DNA from: Zoogloea sp.
GTDB taxonomy: Bacteria; Pseudomonadota; Gammaproteobacteria; Burkholderiales; Rhodocyclaceae
Direction: 5' to 3'
DNA length: 64,000 nt
NCBI RefSeq assembly: GCF_023150065.1
Contig: NZ_JAKLLN010000017.1
Span: 47,743-111,742 of the forward strand
Shown: one piece after another, positions 52,472 to 63,964 of the stretch
Position numbering within the stretch: position 1 is the first letter of the stretch
How the letters are laid out: the number at the start of each line of letters is the position of its first letter
The notes under the pieces: model-generated
The model's input: only the letters and a program-made list of their open reading frames with translations
The model's database searches: none
Told to the model about the DNA's origin: nothing
Translations under genes and position numbers: made by a program

Positions 52472-52485
52472 CATGGATACCTATG
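52472..52485 (-). promoter_or_regulatory. Imperfect dyad upstream of the sulfate-binding protein gene
   Basis: CATGGATACCTATG shares CAT, GG, TACC and ATG with the perfect dyad in front of cysK. It sits about 100 bases before the sbp start in an AT-rich stretch. A possible shared sulfur-control site; weak. Confidence 0.3.
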
Positions 52486-52527
52486 CACGATCGCGAAGCC
52501 CGGCCGGCCAGGGATTGGGGAGGCGCC

Positions 52528-54006
52528 TCAGCGGGACGCGCTGTGCTCGCCGATGGCGCTGCGCAGGTCGGCCAGAGTGACCACGCGGGGGCCGTGCAGC
52601 GCGGCGATCTGCTCCACGTCCAGCCCCAGCTTGCGGATGTTGTCGTAGAGATTCACCGCGTAGGGGTTGGGGCGTGCCGGGGCGGGGGCATTGGCCGCCG
52701 CCGGGGTGTAGGCGTCGCCCTCGACGAGGATCTTCTCGCCCGGCAGATAGACCAGGGCGAAGGCGTCGCTGTGACCGCTGCCGACAATGCTGTGCACCTC
52801 GATGCTGCGCTTGCCGTCACCGAGCACGCGCTTGCCATCCACCTCGGCAAACAGCGCGCCCTTGCGTGAGCGCGCCAGGCTGTCCGGGTTGAGGGTGCGC
52901 GGCGCAGCCCAGGCCTTGCGGTAGTAGGGCACGTTGGCCTTGGGCGTGACGATCACCGCCCCTTCCCTGGCAAAGGTGCGCAGGCCACCGGAATGATCGA
53001 AGTGGGCGTGGGTGTTGATCAGGTACTTGATGGGCTTGCCCGGCACCGTCTCCTTGGCCTTGGCGATCACCGCCAGGGAGCGCTCCTCGTTGAGGGGCGC
53101 CTCCACCACCACCAGGTGGTCGGCCTGCTCGATCAGCACGCTGTGGTGGGTGCCGCCGGTGAGGTAGTAGACACCTTCGGCGAGCCTGTCGACCTTGACC
53201 ACGGGCTGCGCCGCGGTGGCGCTGGCCACTTCGGGCGGCACGGCGATGCTGGTCGCCCCGTTGATGCGCACCTCATTCACTTTCAGGTCCAGCACCGGGT
53301 GGCCACCCTGGCTGCGCTCGATGTGGCCGGGGAAGGGAATGCCCCCGAAGTCCCGGTAATCGGAGAAGCGGGTCTCCACCAGGGTGTCACCCAGCACCGG
53401 GTTGTCCACCCAGGTGCGCACCAGCGCCACCTCGTTGCGGGCATTGATGTGCCCGACGAAACGGTGCTTGCCGCCGACGGTGAAGGCCACCTCGCTGCCC
53501 CCGCCCTTCAGGGGCCGCGAACGGGCCTTGTTGGCCAGGGCCGCACGCAGGAAGCCCTGGGGCGTGGACAGGATCTCGGCGCTGCGCTCGGCCACCGCGG
53601 CCAGCTGCGGCACCGGGGCCGACGGCGTTGCGCCGGTGGCGACCACCGGGAGGTTCCAGGCCACCGGGCCGCTCACGTACTGGTCGACCTTCTGCTCCAC
53701 CGGCACCGGGCGCTCGCGGCCGGCTTCGAGGGCCTGGATGCGGTTGATCTGGACCCGCGCGCTGCCCTTCTCGTAGTCGATGTCGGCCACGTAACGGCTG
53801 ACCTCGAAGCGCGGCCAGGGCAGGCTGGGATCGGGCGCCTGGCCGAACTGGAACCAGCTGCCGCTGCCGGTGAGCTGGATGCTGCGGGTGCCGGCGGCGT
53901 CCAGGGCGCGGACGGCGGATTGAAGGCTCTGGGCCTGGGCGGGCACGGCCGCCAGCAGGGAAAGGGCGGCGGTGGCGCCAAGAACGGGACGGAGCGGGAA
54001 AGGCAT
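52528..54006 (-). CDS. Exported MBL-fold metallo-hydrolase
   Basis: A 492-residue protein: signal MPFPLRPVLGATAALSLLAAVPAQA, a ~220-residue N-terminal domain with beta-rich character (FEVSRYVADIDYEKGSARVQ), then a metallo-beta-lactamase fold with the zinc motif INTHAHFDHSGG, the H in GSGHSDAFALVYLP and VEGDAYTP. The N-terminal half resembles the lipoprotein-like region of exported MBL proteins of unknown role. Neighbours are sulfur genes, but nothing identifies the substrate; quinoprotein-relay or sulfatase-like roles are only possibilities. Confidence 0.83.
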   Translation of the reverse strand: MPFPLRPVLGATAALSLLAAVPAQAQSLQSAVRALDAAGTRSIQLTGSGSWFQFGQAPDPSLPWPRFEVSRYVADIDYEKGSARVQINRIQALEAGRERPVPVEQKVDQYVSGPVAWNLPVVATGATPSAPVPQLAAVAERSAEILSTPQGFLRAALANKARSRPLKGGGSEVAFTVGGKHRFVGHINARNEVALVRTWVDNPVLGDTLVETRFSDYRDFGGIPFPGHIERSQGGHPVLDLKVNEVRINGATSIAVPPEVASATAAQPVVKVDRLAEGVYYLTGGTHHSVLIEQADHLVVVEAPLNEERSLAVIAKAKETVPGKPIKYLINTHAHFDHSGGLRTFAREGAVIVTPKANVPYYRKAWAAPRTLNPDSLARSRKGALFAEVDGKRVLGDGKRSIEVHSIVGSGHSDAFALVYLPGEKILVEGDAYTPAAANAPAPARPNPYAVNLYDNIRKLGLDVEQIAALHGPRVVTLADLRSAIGEHSASR

Positions 54007-54188
54007 GGGACCCCCTTGTGGATGAAGGAATGGCCGGAAAGGGCACTGGGGGCAGGAGGGGCAATAAGCGTACCCGCGCCGGATCAGGGCCGGGCGACGC
54101 CGGGAAGGCCCTGATTTCAGGGAGGTATTGCGTGCTGGCGCGGGTTTCGGCGGTGGTGCCGCGCAGCGGCCCGGTGCTGGTCAGCCAG

Positions 54189-54218
54189 CAGCGCCTGCTG
54201 GATGCTCAGCAGGCGCTG
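54189..54218 (-). terminator. Hairpin at the end of the methionine operon
   Basis: A perfect 11-base stem CAGCGCCTGCT/AGCAGGCGCTG (54189-54199 with 54208-54218, 8-base loop), 26 bases after the last gene of the methionine set. No T-run follows on the minus strand. The 54007-54243 gap shows no gene. Confidence 0.5.
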
Positions 54219-54243
54219 CCCTGATCGCGGCAGGCAGGCCGCC

Positions 54244-54645
54244 TCAGCGCCCGGGCGGGGCCTGGTGGCGGCGAGCCTCCTCCACCGTGGCCGGCACCAG
54301 CTCGATGACGAGCCGCCACAGGCGCTCGCGCCATTCGCGGGTGGGGCCGCTGGTGGCCTGCAGGGGCAGGCTCTCCCAGGCCTGCCAGTCGATGCCGGGC
54401 AGGGCACGGCGGTGCTCGGCCGGGATGGCCATGGCGCTGTCGCGCATGGCGCTCAGGCGCTCGAGCACTCGCTCCAGCTTGCCAGGCGAGGCAAAGAACG
54501 CCCGGGGGCCAGCGCCGGACAGCTCGCCGAGGAGGCTCGCCCCATCGTCGAAGAGATTGCCCAGCAGCGCCCCGCACAGCACCGCCGCCCCCAGCGCGGG
54601 GCGACGGCGGCGCCCGGGACGGGACAGGATGGCGTGTCCACTCAT
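54244..54645 (-). CDS. Hypothetical protein downstream of metX
   Basis: A 133-residue protein with an Arg-rich N-terminus and a hydrophobic segment at residues 17-32 (ALGAAVLCGALLGNLF), then a mostly charged helical remainder ending RRHQAPPGR. It begins 10 bases after the metX stop and before a hairpin, so it is likely the last gene of the operon. No family is recognised; it may be a membrane-anchored accessory protein. Codon use looks coding. Confidence 0.6.
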   Translation of the reverse strand: MSGHAILSRPGRRRRPALGAAVLCGALLGNLFDDGASLLGELSGAGPRAFFASPGKLERVLERLSAMRDSAMAIPAEHRRALPGIDWQAWESLPLQATSGPTREWRERLWRLVIELVPATVEEARRHQAPPGR

Positions 54646-54655
54646 GGCCCGTGCC

Positions 54656-55783
54656 TCAGTGATAAATCGGCCGGCGGGCCGGCGCCGGGGAGGCCGCCAG
54701 GGCGCCGGACGCTGACTCGGCCAGGAAGCGGCGCAGGGCCGGCTCGAAGCGCTCCGCGTCGATCAGGAAGCCGTCGTGGCCGTGCTCCGAATCGATGGCG
54801 ACGAGCTGCGCCCGCATCAGCTGGCTGGCCAGGTAGAGCTGATCTTCGGGCACATACAAGGCGTCCGTGGGGATGGAGCCCACCAGCACGGGCTGGCGGA
54901 TGCGCCCCAGGGCCGCGGCGCAGCCCCCGCGCCCACGGCCCAGGTCATGGCTGTCCATGGCATCGAGGAGCACGCGGTAGCTGTGGGGGTCGAAACGCCG
55001 GGTCAGGGCCTCGCCGTGGTGGCGCAGCCAGCCGCGCACGGCGTAGTCGCCCGGCGCGGCAGCAGCGGCCCCGAACACCTCCTCGCCCAGGCTGCGCCCG
55101 AAGCGCTGCCCCAGGGAGGCCGGGCTGCGGTAGCTCACCATGGCCATGGCCCGGGCCGCGGCCAGCCCGGCCAGGGGGGGATCGGCAGGGTCGTAGTCGC
55201 CGTTCCGGTAGCGTGGATCGCCGGCCAGGGCCAGGCGCTGGGCCTCGCTCCAGGCCATGCACCAGGGTGAGTGCTTGCCGGAGGCGGCGATGCAGGCCAC
55301 CGCATCCACCCGGTCGGGGTCGAGGGCGGCCCACTCCAGCGCCTGCAGCCCCCCCATCGACCCGCCAATCACGCAGCGGATGCGGCGGATGCCCAGGGCC
55401 TCGGCCAGGCTGATCTGGGCCTGCACTTGGTCGCGGATGGTGACGGCGGGAAAGCGTGGGCCCCACGGGCGCCCGTCCGGCGCGGGCGAGGTGGGGCCGG
55501 TGCTGCCGTAACAACTCCCCAGGGCATTGCTGCAGACGATGAAGTGCTGCTCCGGGTCCAGCGCCCGGCCCGGCCCGAACAGGGGCGCCCACCAGGCATC
55601 GGCGTCGGCCGTGCCGGTGAGGGCATGGCACACGATGACGGCGTTGTCGCCCCGGGCGTTGAGACGACCCCAGGTGCGGAAGGCCAGCTGCAGCCCGGGC
55701 AGGCTGCCCCCGGACTCCAGGGCCAGTGCCTTGCCGGCGGTGAACAGGCGGGTCTGCCCGGACAGACGGGGAGAGGGGCTCAT
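54656..55783 (-). CDS. metX: Homoserine O-acetyltransferase
   Basis: A 375-residue alpha/beta-fold acyltransferase making the activated homoserine for direct sulfhydrylation. Family motifs are present: LTGTADADAWW, NALGSCYGSTGPTSP, the nucleophile elbow GGSMGGLQALEWAALDPDRV, and the C-terminal acid/His (IDSEHGHDGFLI). Acetyl versus succinyl preference cannot be settled by eye, but the GGSMGG-type protein paired with MetY fits MetX. It lies 15 bases after metY. Confidence 0.92.
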   Translation of the reverse strand: MSPSPRLSGQTRLFTAGKALALESGGSLPGLQLAFRTWGRLNARGDNAVIVCHALTGTADADAWWAPLFGPGRALDPEQHFIVCSNALGSCYGSTGPTSPAPDGRPWGPRFPAVTIRDQVQAQISLAEALGIRRIRCVIGGSMGGLQALEWAALDPDRVDAVACIAASGKHSPWCMAWSEAQRLALAGDPRYRNGDYDPADPPLAGLAAARAMAMVSYRSPASLGQRFGRSLGEEVFGAAAAAPGDYAVRGWLRHHGEALTRRFDPHSYRVLLDAMDSHDLGRGRGGCAAALGRIRQPVLVGSIPTDALYVPEDQLYLASQLMRAQLVAIDSEHGHDGFLIDAERFEPALRRFLAESASGALAASPAPARRPIYH

Positions 55784-55798
55784 GGTGGCAGCGGCACC

Positions 55799-57139
<1,341 letters not shown>

Positions 57140-57147
57140 TTATGTTG

Positions 57148-57165
57148 GGGCGGCTTCAGCCGCCC
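57148..57165 (-). other. Small hairpin between ligase gene and metY
   Basis: A perfect 7-base stem GGGCGGC/GCCGCCC with TTCA loop in the 58-base gap. The gap is too short for a riboswitch; possibly an mRNA-stability element. Confidence 0.35.
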
Positions 57166-57182
57166 TCGGACTCAGGTATGTC

Positions 57183-58520
57183 TCAGCCCCACACGCCGCT
57201 GCGTCGGTCTTCCACGCGCTTGGCTTTGTGGGTGGCCCGGGGCAGGGTGTCGGGCGCGAGGATGGTCACGCTGGCGCTGACCCCGGTGATGGACTTGAGC
57301 TGGCGGACGAAGCGCTGGGCCAGCTCCGCCTCGCTGCCGGCAAAACCGGTGCTGCGCTCCAGTTCCACGGTGAGGTGGTCCAGGTGGTTCTCCCGCTCGA
57401 CGATCAGGCGGTACTCGCCGGTCAGGTCGTGGTCGCGCCGGGCGATGGCTTCCACATCGCTGGGGAAGAGGTTGGCGCCCTTGATGATCAGCATGTCGTC
57501 CAGGCGCCCGTGCACGCCCTGCAGGCGGATGGAGGTGCGTCCGCAACCGCAGGGCTCGGCGGTGAAGGAGACGATGTCGCCGGTGCGGAAGCGCACCATG
57601 GGCCGGGCCGATTTCTTGAGGGTGGTGAGCACCAGCTCGCCGCGGCCGCCCTCCTCCACCGGTTCGTTGGTGTCGGGGTGCAGCACCTCGACCAGGATGT
57701 GGTCCTCGGCCCAGTGCAGGCCGTCCTTCTCCTCGCACATGCCGGCGCAGGAGCCGAAGATGTCCGACAGGCCGTAGTAGTCGTATACCGAGGCGCCCCA
57801 CAGGTCCTCGATGCGTTGGCGGGTCTCGGGGATGGAGCCGCCGGGCTCGCCGGCCACGAAGATGCGGCGCACGGCCAGGTCCTTGCGCAGGTCGATGCCT
57901 TCCTTGATCGCCGTCTCGCCCAGGTACCAGGCGTACGAAGGCGTGGTCCACATGGCGGTGACCTGGAACTGGCGCAGGATGGCCAGCAGGCGCTCGGAGG
58001 GCACGGTGCCGGCGTGGATGGACAGGGCGCCGAGCTTCTGGGCCCCCAGCACGCAGGGGCCGCCGACGAACAGGGAGAAGTTCAGCGAGTGGGCGTAGCG
58101 GTCTTCCGGGCGCAGGCCGGAGCTCCAGAACTGGCGCGCCTCGTAGTCGATCCACTCATCGAAGTCGGTGGCCGAGAAGGGCGAGGCGGTGGGCACGCCG
58201 GTGGAACCACTGGAGGCGGAGATGTACACGATGTCGCGCTCGGGCACCGCCACCAGGTCGCCAAAGGGCGGCACGGCCAGCTGGCGCTCGCGCAGGGTCT
58301 GCTTGTTGATGAAGGGAAAGCGCCGGATGTCGTCCAGGCTGCGCACCTCTTCCGGATGCACGCCGGCCGCGTCGAAGCTGGCCCGGTAATACGGCGAGTG
58401 GTGGTAGGCGTGCAGCAGGTGCTTCTGCAGCAGCTGCAGCTTGAGGGCATCCCAGTCCGCACGGGGCTGGGTTTCCAGGGCTTCGTCCCAGTATTGCCTG
58501 TGTTGCGTCACGGACGTCAC
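57183..58520 (-). CDS. Phenylacetate-CoA-ligase-like AMP-forming ligase
   Basis: A 445-residue AMP-forming acyl-CoA ligase of the PaaK type: HAYHHSPYYRASFDAAGV at the N-terminus, ATP-binding ISASSGSTGVPT, YYGLSDIFG, RFRTGDIVS, LIIKGANLFPSDVE and a C-terminal ACT-like domain. It sits between metQ (6 bases) and metY (58 bases) inside the methionine set, an unexpected place. The acyl substrate is unknown; a methionine-derived or sulfur-containing acid such as methylthiopropionate would fit the context, but that is a guess. Confidence 0.87.
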   Translation of the reverse strand: MTSVTQHRQYWDEALETQPRADWDALKLQLLQKHLLHAYHHSPYYRASFDAAGVHPEEVRSLDDIRRFPFINKQTLRERQLAVPPFGDLVAVPERDIVYISASSGSTGVPTASPFSATDFDEWIDYEARQFWSSGLRPEDRYAHSLNFSLFVGGPCVLGAQKLGALSIHAGTVPSERLLAILRQFQVTAMWTTPSYAWYLGETAIKEGIDLRKDLAVRRIFVAGEPGGSIPETRQRIEDLWGASVYDYYGLSDIFGSCAGMCEEKDGLHWAEDHILVEVLHPDTNEPVEEGGRGELVLTTLKKSARPMVRFRTGDIVSFTAEPCGCGRTSIRLQGVHGRLDDMLIIKGANLFPSDVEAIARRDHDLTGEYRLIVERENHLDHLTVELERSTGFAGSEAELAQRFVRQLKSITGVSASVTILAPDTLPRATHKAKRVEDRRSGVWG

Positions 58521-58526
58521 TCCCCC

Positions 58527-59351
58527 TTACTGCAGGAACGCCGGACGGGCGTAGCCGGCGAAGTGCTTGTCCAGCGCGGCGCGGTATTCCGGGGTGTGGA
58601 AGGCGGCGGCGATGTCCTTGGCCCAGGGCTTGTCCTTGTCGTCGGTCTTCACCGCCACCACGTTCAGGTAGTGGTCGGGGGTCTTCTCCAGGGCCACGGC
58701 TTCGGTGAGCTTGAGGCCGGAGGAGATGGCGAAGTTGCCGTTGATGAGGGCGAACTCGGCGTCGTCCAGGGTGCGCGGCAGCTGGGCGGCTTCGATGGGG
58801 GTGAGCACCAGCTTGCGGGGGTTCTCGGCCACGTCCTTCTCGGTGGCCTTGAGGGGGTCGACGCCGGCCTTCACCTTGAGGAGCTTGAGCTGCTCCAGGA
58901 AGACCAGGGCCCGGGCCAGGTTGCTGGGGTCATTCGGCAGGGTGATGCGGTCACCGTCCTTCACGTCGGCCAGGCTCTTGCGCTTCTTGGAGTAGAGGCC
59001 CAGGGGGGCGATGGGCGCCTTGGTGATGTCCACCAGGTTCAGCCCCTTGTCGGCGGAGAACTTCTTCAGATAGATGATGTGCTGGAACAGGTTGGCGTCC
59101 AGCGAGCCCTGGGCCAGGGCCAGGTTGGGCTGCACGTAGTCGTTGAACTCGACGAGCTTGACGGTGTAGCCCTTCTTCTCGAGCACGGGCTTGATGCCCA
59201 GCTTGAGCTGGTCGAAGTTGGAGCCGGCGGTGGCGCCGAGGGTCAGGGTCTTCTTTTCCTGGGCCTGGGCGGTGCTAGCACCAAAACCGATGGCGGCGAC
59301 GAGGCCGACGACGGACAAGAGGCGCAGGGCGAAATGGCGACGGGTGTTCAT
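58527..59351 (-). CDS. metQ: MetQ/NlpA-family methionine-binding protein
   Basis: A 274-residue binding protein of the methionine ABC importer: TLTLGATAGSNFDQLKLGIK, YTVKLVEFNDYVQPNLALAQGSLDANLFQH and IALPNDPSN-like ITLPNDPSNLARAL. Its signal peptide ends in AQAQ and lacks a lipobox Cys, so unlike E. coli MetQ it is probably a soluble periplasmic protein. The start at 59351 is chosen for its signal peptide. It is 50 bases downstream of metI and 6 before the ligase gene. Confidence 0.9.
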   Translation of the reverse strand: MNTRRHFALRLLSVVGLVAAIGFGASTAQAQEKKTLTLGATAGSNFDQLKLGIKPVLEKKGYTVKLVEFNDYVQPNLALAQGSLDANLFQHIIYLKKFSADKGLNLVDITKAPIAPLGLYSKKRKSLADVKDGDRITLPNDPSNLARALVFLEQLKLLKVKAGVDPLKATEKDVAENPRKLVLTPIEAAQLPRTLDDAEFALINGNFAISSGLKLTEAVALEKTPDHYLNVVAVKTDDKDKPWAKDIAAAFHTPEYRAALDKHFAGYARPAFLQ

Positions 59352-59401
59352 GGTGGTGTTCTCCTGGAACGATTCGGGTTGTGGTCTTGTTGTAAGGGGG
59401 T

Positions 59402-60085
59402 TCAACGCTTGTCCACGTGGCGGGCCGCCCACTGGCCAAGAAACTGGATGCTCTGCACCAGCACCACCAGCAGCACGATGGTGATGAGCATGACGTCCGT
59501 CTGAAAACGGTAGTAGCCATAGCGGATGGCCAGGTCGCCGATGCCGCCGCCGCCCACCACCCCGGCCACCGCCGAGTAGGACAGGAAGCTCACCGCCAGC
59601 ACGGTGACGGCCAGCACCAGGCCCGAACGGGCCTCCACCAGCAGCACGTGGCGGACGATCTGCAGCGGCGAGGCGCCCATGGCCTCGGCGGCCTCGATGA
59701 CGCCCCGGGGCACGTCGCGCAGGGTCTGCTCGATGAGCCGGGCAAAGTAGAAGATGGCGGCGATGGACAGGGGCACGCTGGCCGCCAGCGGCCCGATGGA
59801 GGTGCCGGCGATCACCCGGGTGAAGGGCGAGATGGCCACCAGCAGGATGATGAAGGGGAAGCTCCGCACCACGTTGATGACCCCGTTGGCCACCAGATTG
59901 AAGGCGCGGAAGCGCTCCAGCGACTGGCCCCGGCTGGTGAGGAAGACCAGCAGACCCAGGGCGCCGCCGATCACGATGGCCGCCGACAGACAGATGGCCA
60001 TCATCAGCAGGGTCTCGCCGGTGGCCTTGAGGATCTCGGGCAGCAGCTCGTTCAGCGTGTCGAAGAGGGACGTGGTTTCAGGCAT
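59402..60085 (-). CDS. metI: Methionine ABC transporter permease
   Basis: A 227-residue permease with five TM helices typical of MetI: ETLLMMAICLSAAIVIGGALG, VRSFPFIILLVAISP, SIAAIFYFARLIEQTLRDV with the EAA loop EAAEAMGASPLQIVRHVLLVEA, and SYSAVAGVVGGGGIGDLAIRYGY. The start ATG at 60085 overlaps the end of metN by 8 bases. Confidence 0.92.
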   Translation of the reverse strand: MPETTSLFDTLNELLPEILKATGETLLMMAICLSAAIVIGGALGLLVFLTSRGQSLERFRAFNLVANGVINVVRSFPFIILLVAISPFTRVIAGTSIGPLAASVPLSIAAIFYFARLIEQTLRDVPRGVIEAAEAMGASPLQIVRHVLLVEARSGLVLAVTVLAVSFLSYSAVAGVVGGGGIGDLAIRYGYYRFQTDVMLITIVLLVVLVQSIQFLGQWAARHVDKR

Positions 60086-60932
60086 GGGCGGCCTCCAGGG
60101 CGAGATGGTGTCCGCTGCCGGCGTCGGGCCGGCCGGAAGGTGACGGACTGGCCGCCGGGCCGGCGCCGAAGTCGCTGAGCCAGCTGGCCAGACGCGAGCC
60201 CTCGGGGATGCGTCCGTCGGCCATGTCAAGCTGCTCGACGATGCGCCCGCCTTCCATCACCGACACCCGGTGGCACAGGCGGCGGATGACCTCCATCTCG
60301 TGGCTGACCAGCAGGATGCTCACCCCGAACTGGCGGTTGGCATCGGCCAGCACGCCGAGCAGGTCCAGGGTGGTGCGCGGGTCGAGGGCCGAGGTGGGCT
60401 CGTCGGCCAGCAGCACGTGGGGCTCGGGGGCCAGGGCGCGGGCAATGGCGACGCGCTGCTTCTGGCCGCCAGAGAGGCGCCCGGGATACACGTCGGCCTT
60501 CTCGGCCAGGCCCACGAAATCGAGGCAGATCTTGACCCGCTCCGCGATGCGCGCCGGGCGCTCGCCGGCAATCCGCATGGGCAGGGCCACGTTGTCGGCG
60601 ACCGTGAGGTTATGCAGCAGGTTGAAGTGCTGGAAGATCATGCCGATGCGGTGCCTGGCCTGGCGCAGCCCGGCGGCCGACAGGCGGGTCAGGTCCTGAC
60701 CATGGACGATGACCTCGCCGGCGTCGGGGCGCTCCAGCAGATTGACGATGCGCAGCAGGGTGGATTTGCCGGCGCCCGAGAAGCCGATGATGCCGTGGAT
60801 CTCGCCCCGGGGAACGATCAGGCTGGTGGGCTGCAAGCCCACGGTGCGCCCGCCCGGATCGGCGAAGCGTCGGGACACGCCCCGCAGCTGGATGGCGGGT
60901 TGGGTGTCGATGGAGGAAGCGGTCTGGGACAT
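60078..60932 (-). CDS. metN: Methionine ABC transporter ATPase
   Basis: A 284-residue ABC ATPase: Walker A GFSGAGKSTLLR, signature LSGGQKQRVAIARAL, Walker B HVLLADEPTSALDP, H-loop VSHEM. It is shorter at the C-terminus than E. coli MetN (343 residues), lacking most of the regulatory C2 (ACT-like) domain that gives trans-inhibition by methionine. First gene of the apparent metNIQ-ligase-metYX transcript. Confidence 0.92.
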   Translation of the reverse strand: MSQTASSIDTQPAIQLRGVSRRFADPGGRTVGLQPTSLIVPRGEIHGIIGFSGAGKSTLLRIVNLLERPDAGEVIVHGQDLTRLSAAGLRQARHRIGMIFQHFNLLHNLTVADNVALPMRIAGERPARIAERVKICLDFVGLAEKADVYPGRLSGGQKQRVAIARALAPEPHVLLADEPTSALDPRTTLDLLGVLADANRQFGVSILLVSHEMEVIRRLCHRVSVMEGGRIVEQLDMADGRIPEGSRLASWLSDFGAGPAASPSPSGRPDAGSGHHLALEAAHA

Positions 60933-60993
60933 GATGCTCTGCAGCGAAAACAGCGATGGACCGACTTTAGCGCCGGCCCACCAGCCCCCAAAC

Positions 60994-61010
60994 CAATCAA
61001 ATCTTGATTG
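60994..61010 (-). promoter_or_regulatory. Perfect dyad upstream of metN
   Basis: CAATCAA-ATC-TTGATTG, a 7+3+7 perfect inverted repeat 62 bases before the metN start. A candidate operator for methionine or sulfur control; it does not match MetJ boxes or the MetR TGAA-N5-TTCA motif. Confidence 0.45.
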
Positions 61011-61093
61011 CTATGCAGCCTCCGCCTGCAATGCATTTCAGGTGACGTAAGGTCAATTTACGGCCGCAAAGCCGCGCCACGCCGCGATTGCGC

Positions 61094-61432
61094 TCACGAC
61101 CGCTGGCGCAGCTCGGCACGGCCGCTGCTGGCACAGCGGTTGCAGCCCAGCTCGTCCAGGCGCTCCCGCACCTCGGTGGCCGAGTGGCGGCAGAACACCA
61201 TGGGGATGCCCAGATCCTCGGCCTGCTTGCGCACGTTGCGCATCAGCATGTGGTTGGCCCGGTCGCACATGAACACCACCAGGCCGGTGCGGCGCGACAG
61301 CTGCCGGCGGTTCTCGGACGCCTTGCGCCCGGTCCAGTGGTCGATGTCCTTGATGCCGAACTGATCGGCCACCCTGAGGATTTCGCTGCGGATGCCCTCG
61401 ATGCGATCCGCGCCGACGATGACGGCCTGCAT
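61094..61432 (-). CDS. DUF2325 family protein
   Basis: A 112-residue protein of DUF2325: AVIVGADRIEGIRSEILRVADQFGI, HWTGRKASENRRQL, VVFMCDRANHMLMRNVRKQAEDLG and the C-terminal CNRCASSG. The CxxC at the end is a metal or thiol site. The ATG at 61432 has GGAG 7 bases upstream; the ATG at 61444 is a less good choice. It stands alone between metN and groES on the minus strand. Function unknown. Confidence 0.8.
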   Translation of the reverse strand: MQAVIVGADRIEGIRSEILRVADQFGIKDIDHWTGRKASENRRQLSRRTGLVVFMCDRANHMLMRNVRKQAEDLGIPMVFCRHSATEVRERLDELGCNRCASSGRAELRQRS

Positions 61433-61523
61433 GGGAAGCTCCATTTCATGAATGCGCTGACAGCGCGAATGGAGCGCAGTGTGTGGCGGGCGTGCAACGC
61501 ACCAAACCAAATTCTTGCGATAT

Positions 61524-61539
61524 GCATTGCACACAATGC
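61524..61539 (-). promoter_or_regulatory. Dyad upstream of the DUF2325 gene
   Basis: GCATTG-CACA-CAATGC, a perfect 6+4+6 palindrome 92 bases before the start; candidate operator of an unidentified factor. Confidence 0.35.
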
Positions 61540-61676
61540 GGGGAATCGACGGCTTTCCAGAAATTCATCCAAGCTATTGAATCAAATGAAAAACGCGCTG
61601 CTGGGCAGACACCAGCCCTGCCTCCCGGGGTGTTGATTTCCAGACAGCCCGCACGGCCCCTGCCCCGGAAAAGTTG

Positions 61677-61703
61677 TTAGCAATCAAGCCCGTCGAGTGC
61701 TGG
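61677..61703 (+). promoter_or_regulatory. CIRCE element (HrcA site) upstream of groES
   Basis: TTAGCAATC-N9-GAGTGCTGG against the consensus TTAGCACTC-N9-GAGTGCTAA: one mismatch in the left arm, two in the right, exact 9-base spacer. It is 79 bases before groES, in the expected place, so HrcA-type heat-shock control is likely. Confidence 0.85.
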
Positions 61704-61781
61704 CATTGCCCTTGCGATGGAAAAACCGAGGCCGGCAGCCCCGGCCCGTCAATCGCCCAACTCGCAATGGAGTCATACAAC

Positions 61782-62072
61782 ATGGCAATTCGTCCGCTCT
61801 ACGACCGGATCATCGTCAAACGCACCGACGCGGAGCGCAGCACCGCCAGCGGCATCGTCATCCCCGACAGCGCCGGCGAGAAGCCCGACCAGGGCCAGGT
61901 GCTGGCCGTCGGCCCGGGCAAGCTCCTCGCCAGCGGCGAGCTGCGCCCCCTGGCCGTGAAGGCCGGTGACCGGGTGCTGTTCGGCAAGTACGCCGGCCAG
62001 GCCATCAAGGTGGACGGCAATGAAGTCCTGGTGCTGCGCGAGGAAGACGTCATCGCCCTCATCGAGGGCTGA
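61782..62072 (+). CDS. groES: GroES co-chaperonin
   Basis: A 96-residue co-chaperonin: [16 protein letters not shown], mobile loop [18 protein letters not shown], roof loop region and the C-terminal [14 protein letters not shown]. The start MAIRPL at 61782 is preferred over the in-frame ATG at 61674, which lies before the CIRCE element. It caps the GroEL ring; groEL follows 56 bases downstream. Confidence 0.96.
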   Translation: MAIRPLYDRIIVKRTDAERSTASGIVIPDSAGEKPDQGQVLAVGPGKLLASGELRPLAVKAGDRVLFGKYAGQAIKVDGNEVLVLREEDVIALIEG

Positions 62073-62128
62073 GCCCCGCCCCACCATTCCATCCGATACA
62101 TACAAGAAAGAACCCAGGAGCCATTTGA

Positions 62129-63769
<1,641 letters not shown>

Positions 63770-63777
63770 CCCCCCGC

Positions 63778-63816
63778 CCGGGCCAGGCGGCTTCCTCCCG
63801 GAACGCCCTGGCCCGG
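63778..63816 (+). terminator. Terminator-like hairpin after groEL
   Basis: Perfect 10-base arms CCGGGCCAGG/CCTGGCCCGG (63778-63787, 63807-63816) with a 19-base loop, 9 bases after the stop. No T-run follows, so it could be a processing or rho-linked signal. Confidence 0.45.
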
Positions 63817-63830
63817 CGTGCTGGCCAGTA

Positions 63831-63964
63831 CTGGCTGGCGTTCCGTTGTTTGGCGTGACGTTGGCCGGGTGTTCGCCCCGGCGGGCGACCTCCTTTCTTG
63901 CTTCGCCAAGAAAGGAGGCAAAGAAGGCGACCCGGCCACCCCGGTCATTCGCTACGCGAATGAC
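63831..63964 (+). repeat. Composite dispersed repeat, copy C
   Basis: The box TTCCGTTGTTTGGCGTGACG plus TTGGCCGGG (63841-63869) is followed by a 12-base perfect hairpin CCTCCTTTCTTG/CAAGAAAGGAGG (63889-63900 with 63907-63918) and a 9-base one GTCATTCGC/GCGAATGAC (63944-63952 with 63956-63964). It has the same box-then-hairpin order as copy A in the opposite direction. The window ends just after. Confidence 0.75.

Larger units (their letters stand above)
61433..61781. other. Intergenic region between DUF2325 gene and groES
   Basis: No gene is seen. It contains the dyad GCATTG-CACA-CAATGC at 61524-61539 upstream of the DUF2325 gene, the CIRCE-like element (61677-61703) for groES and an AT-rich stretch at 61555-61600. 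Confidence 0.5.

Noticed and set aside
60933..61093. SAM or other methionine riboswitch upstream of metN
   Set aside because: The short leader shows only a simple dyad; no multi-helix conserved core could be recognised.
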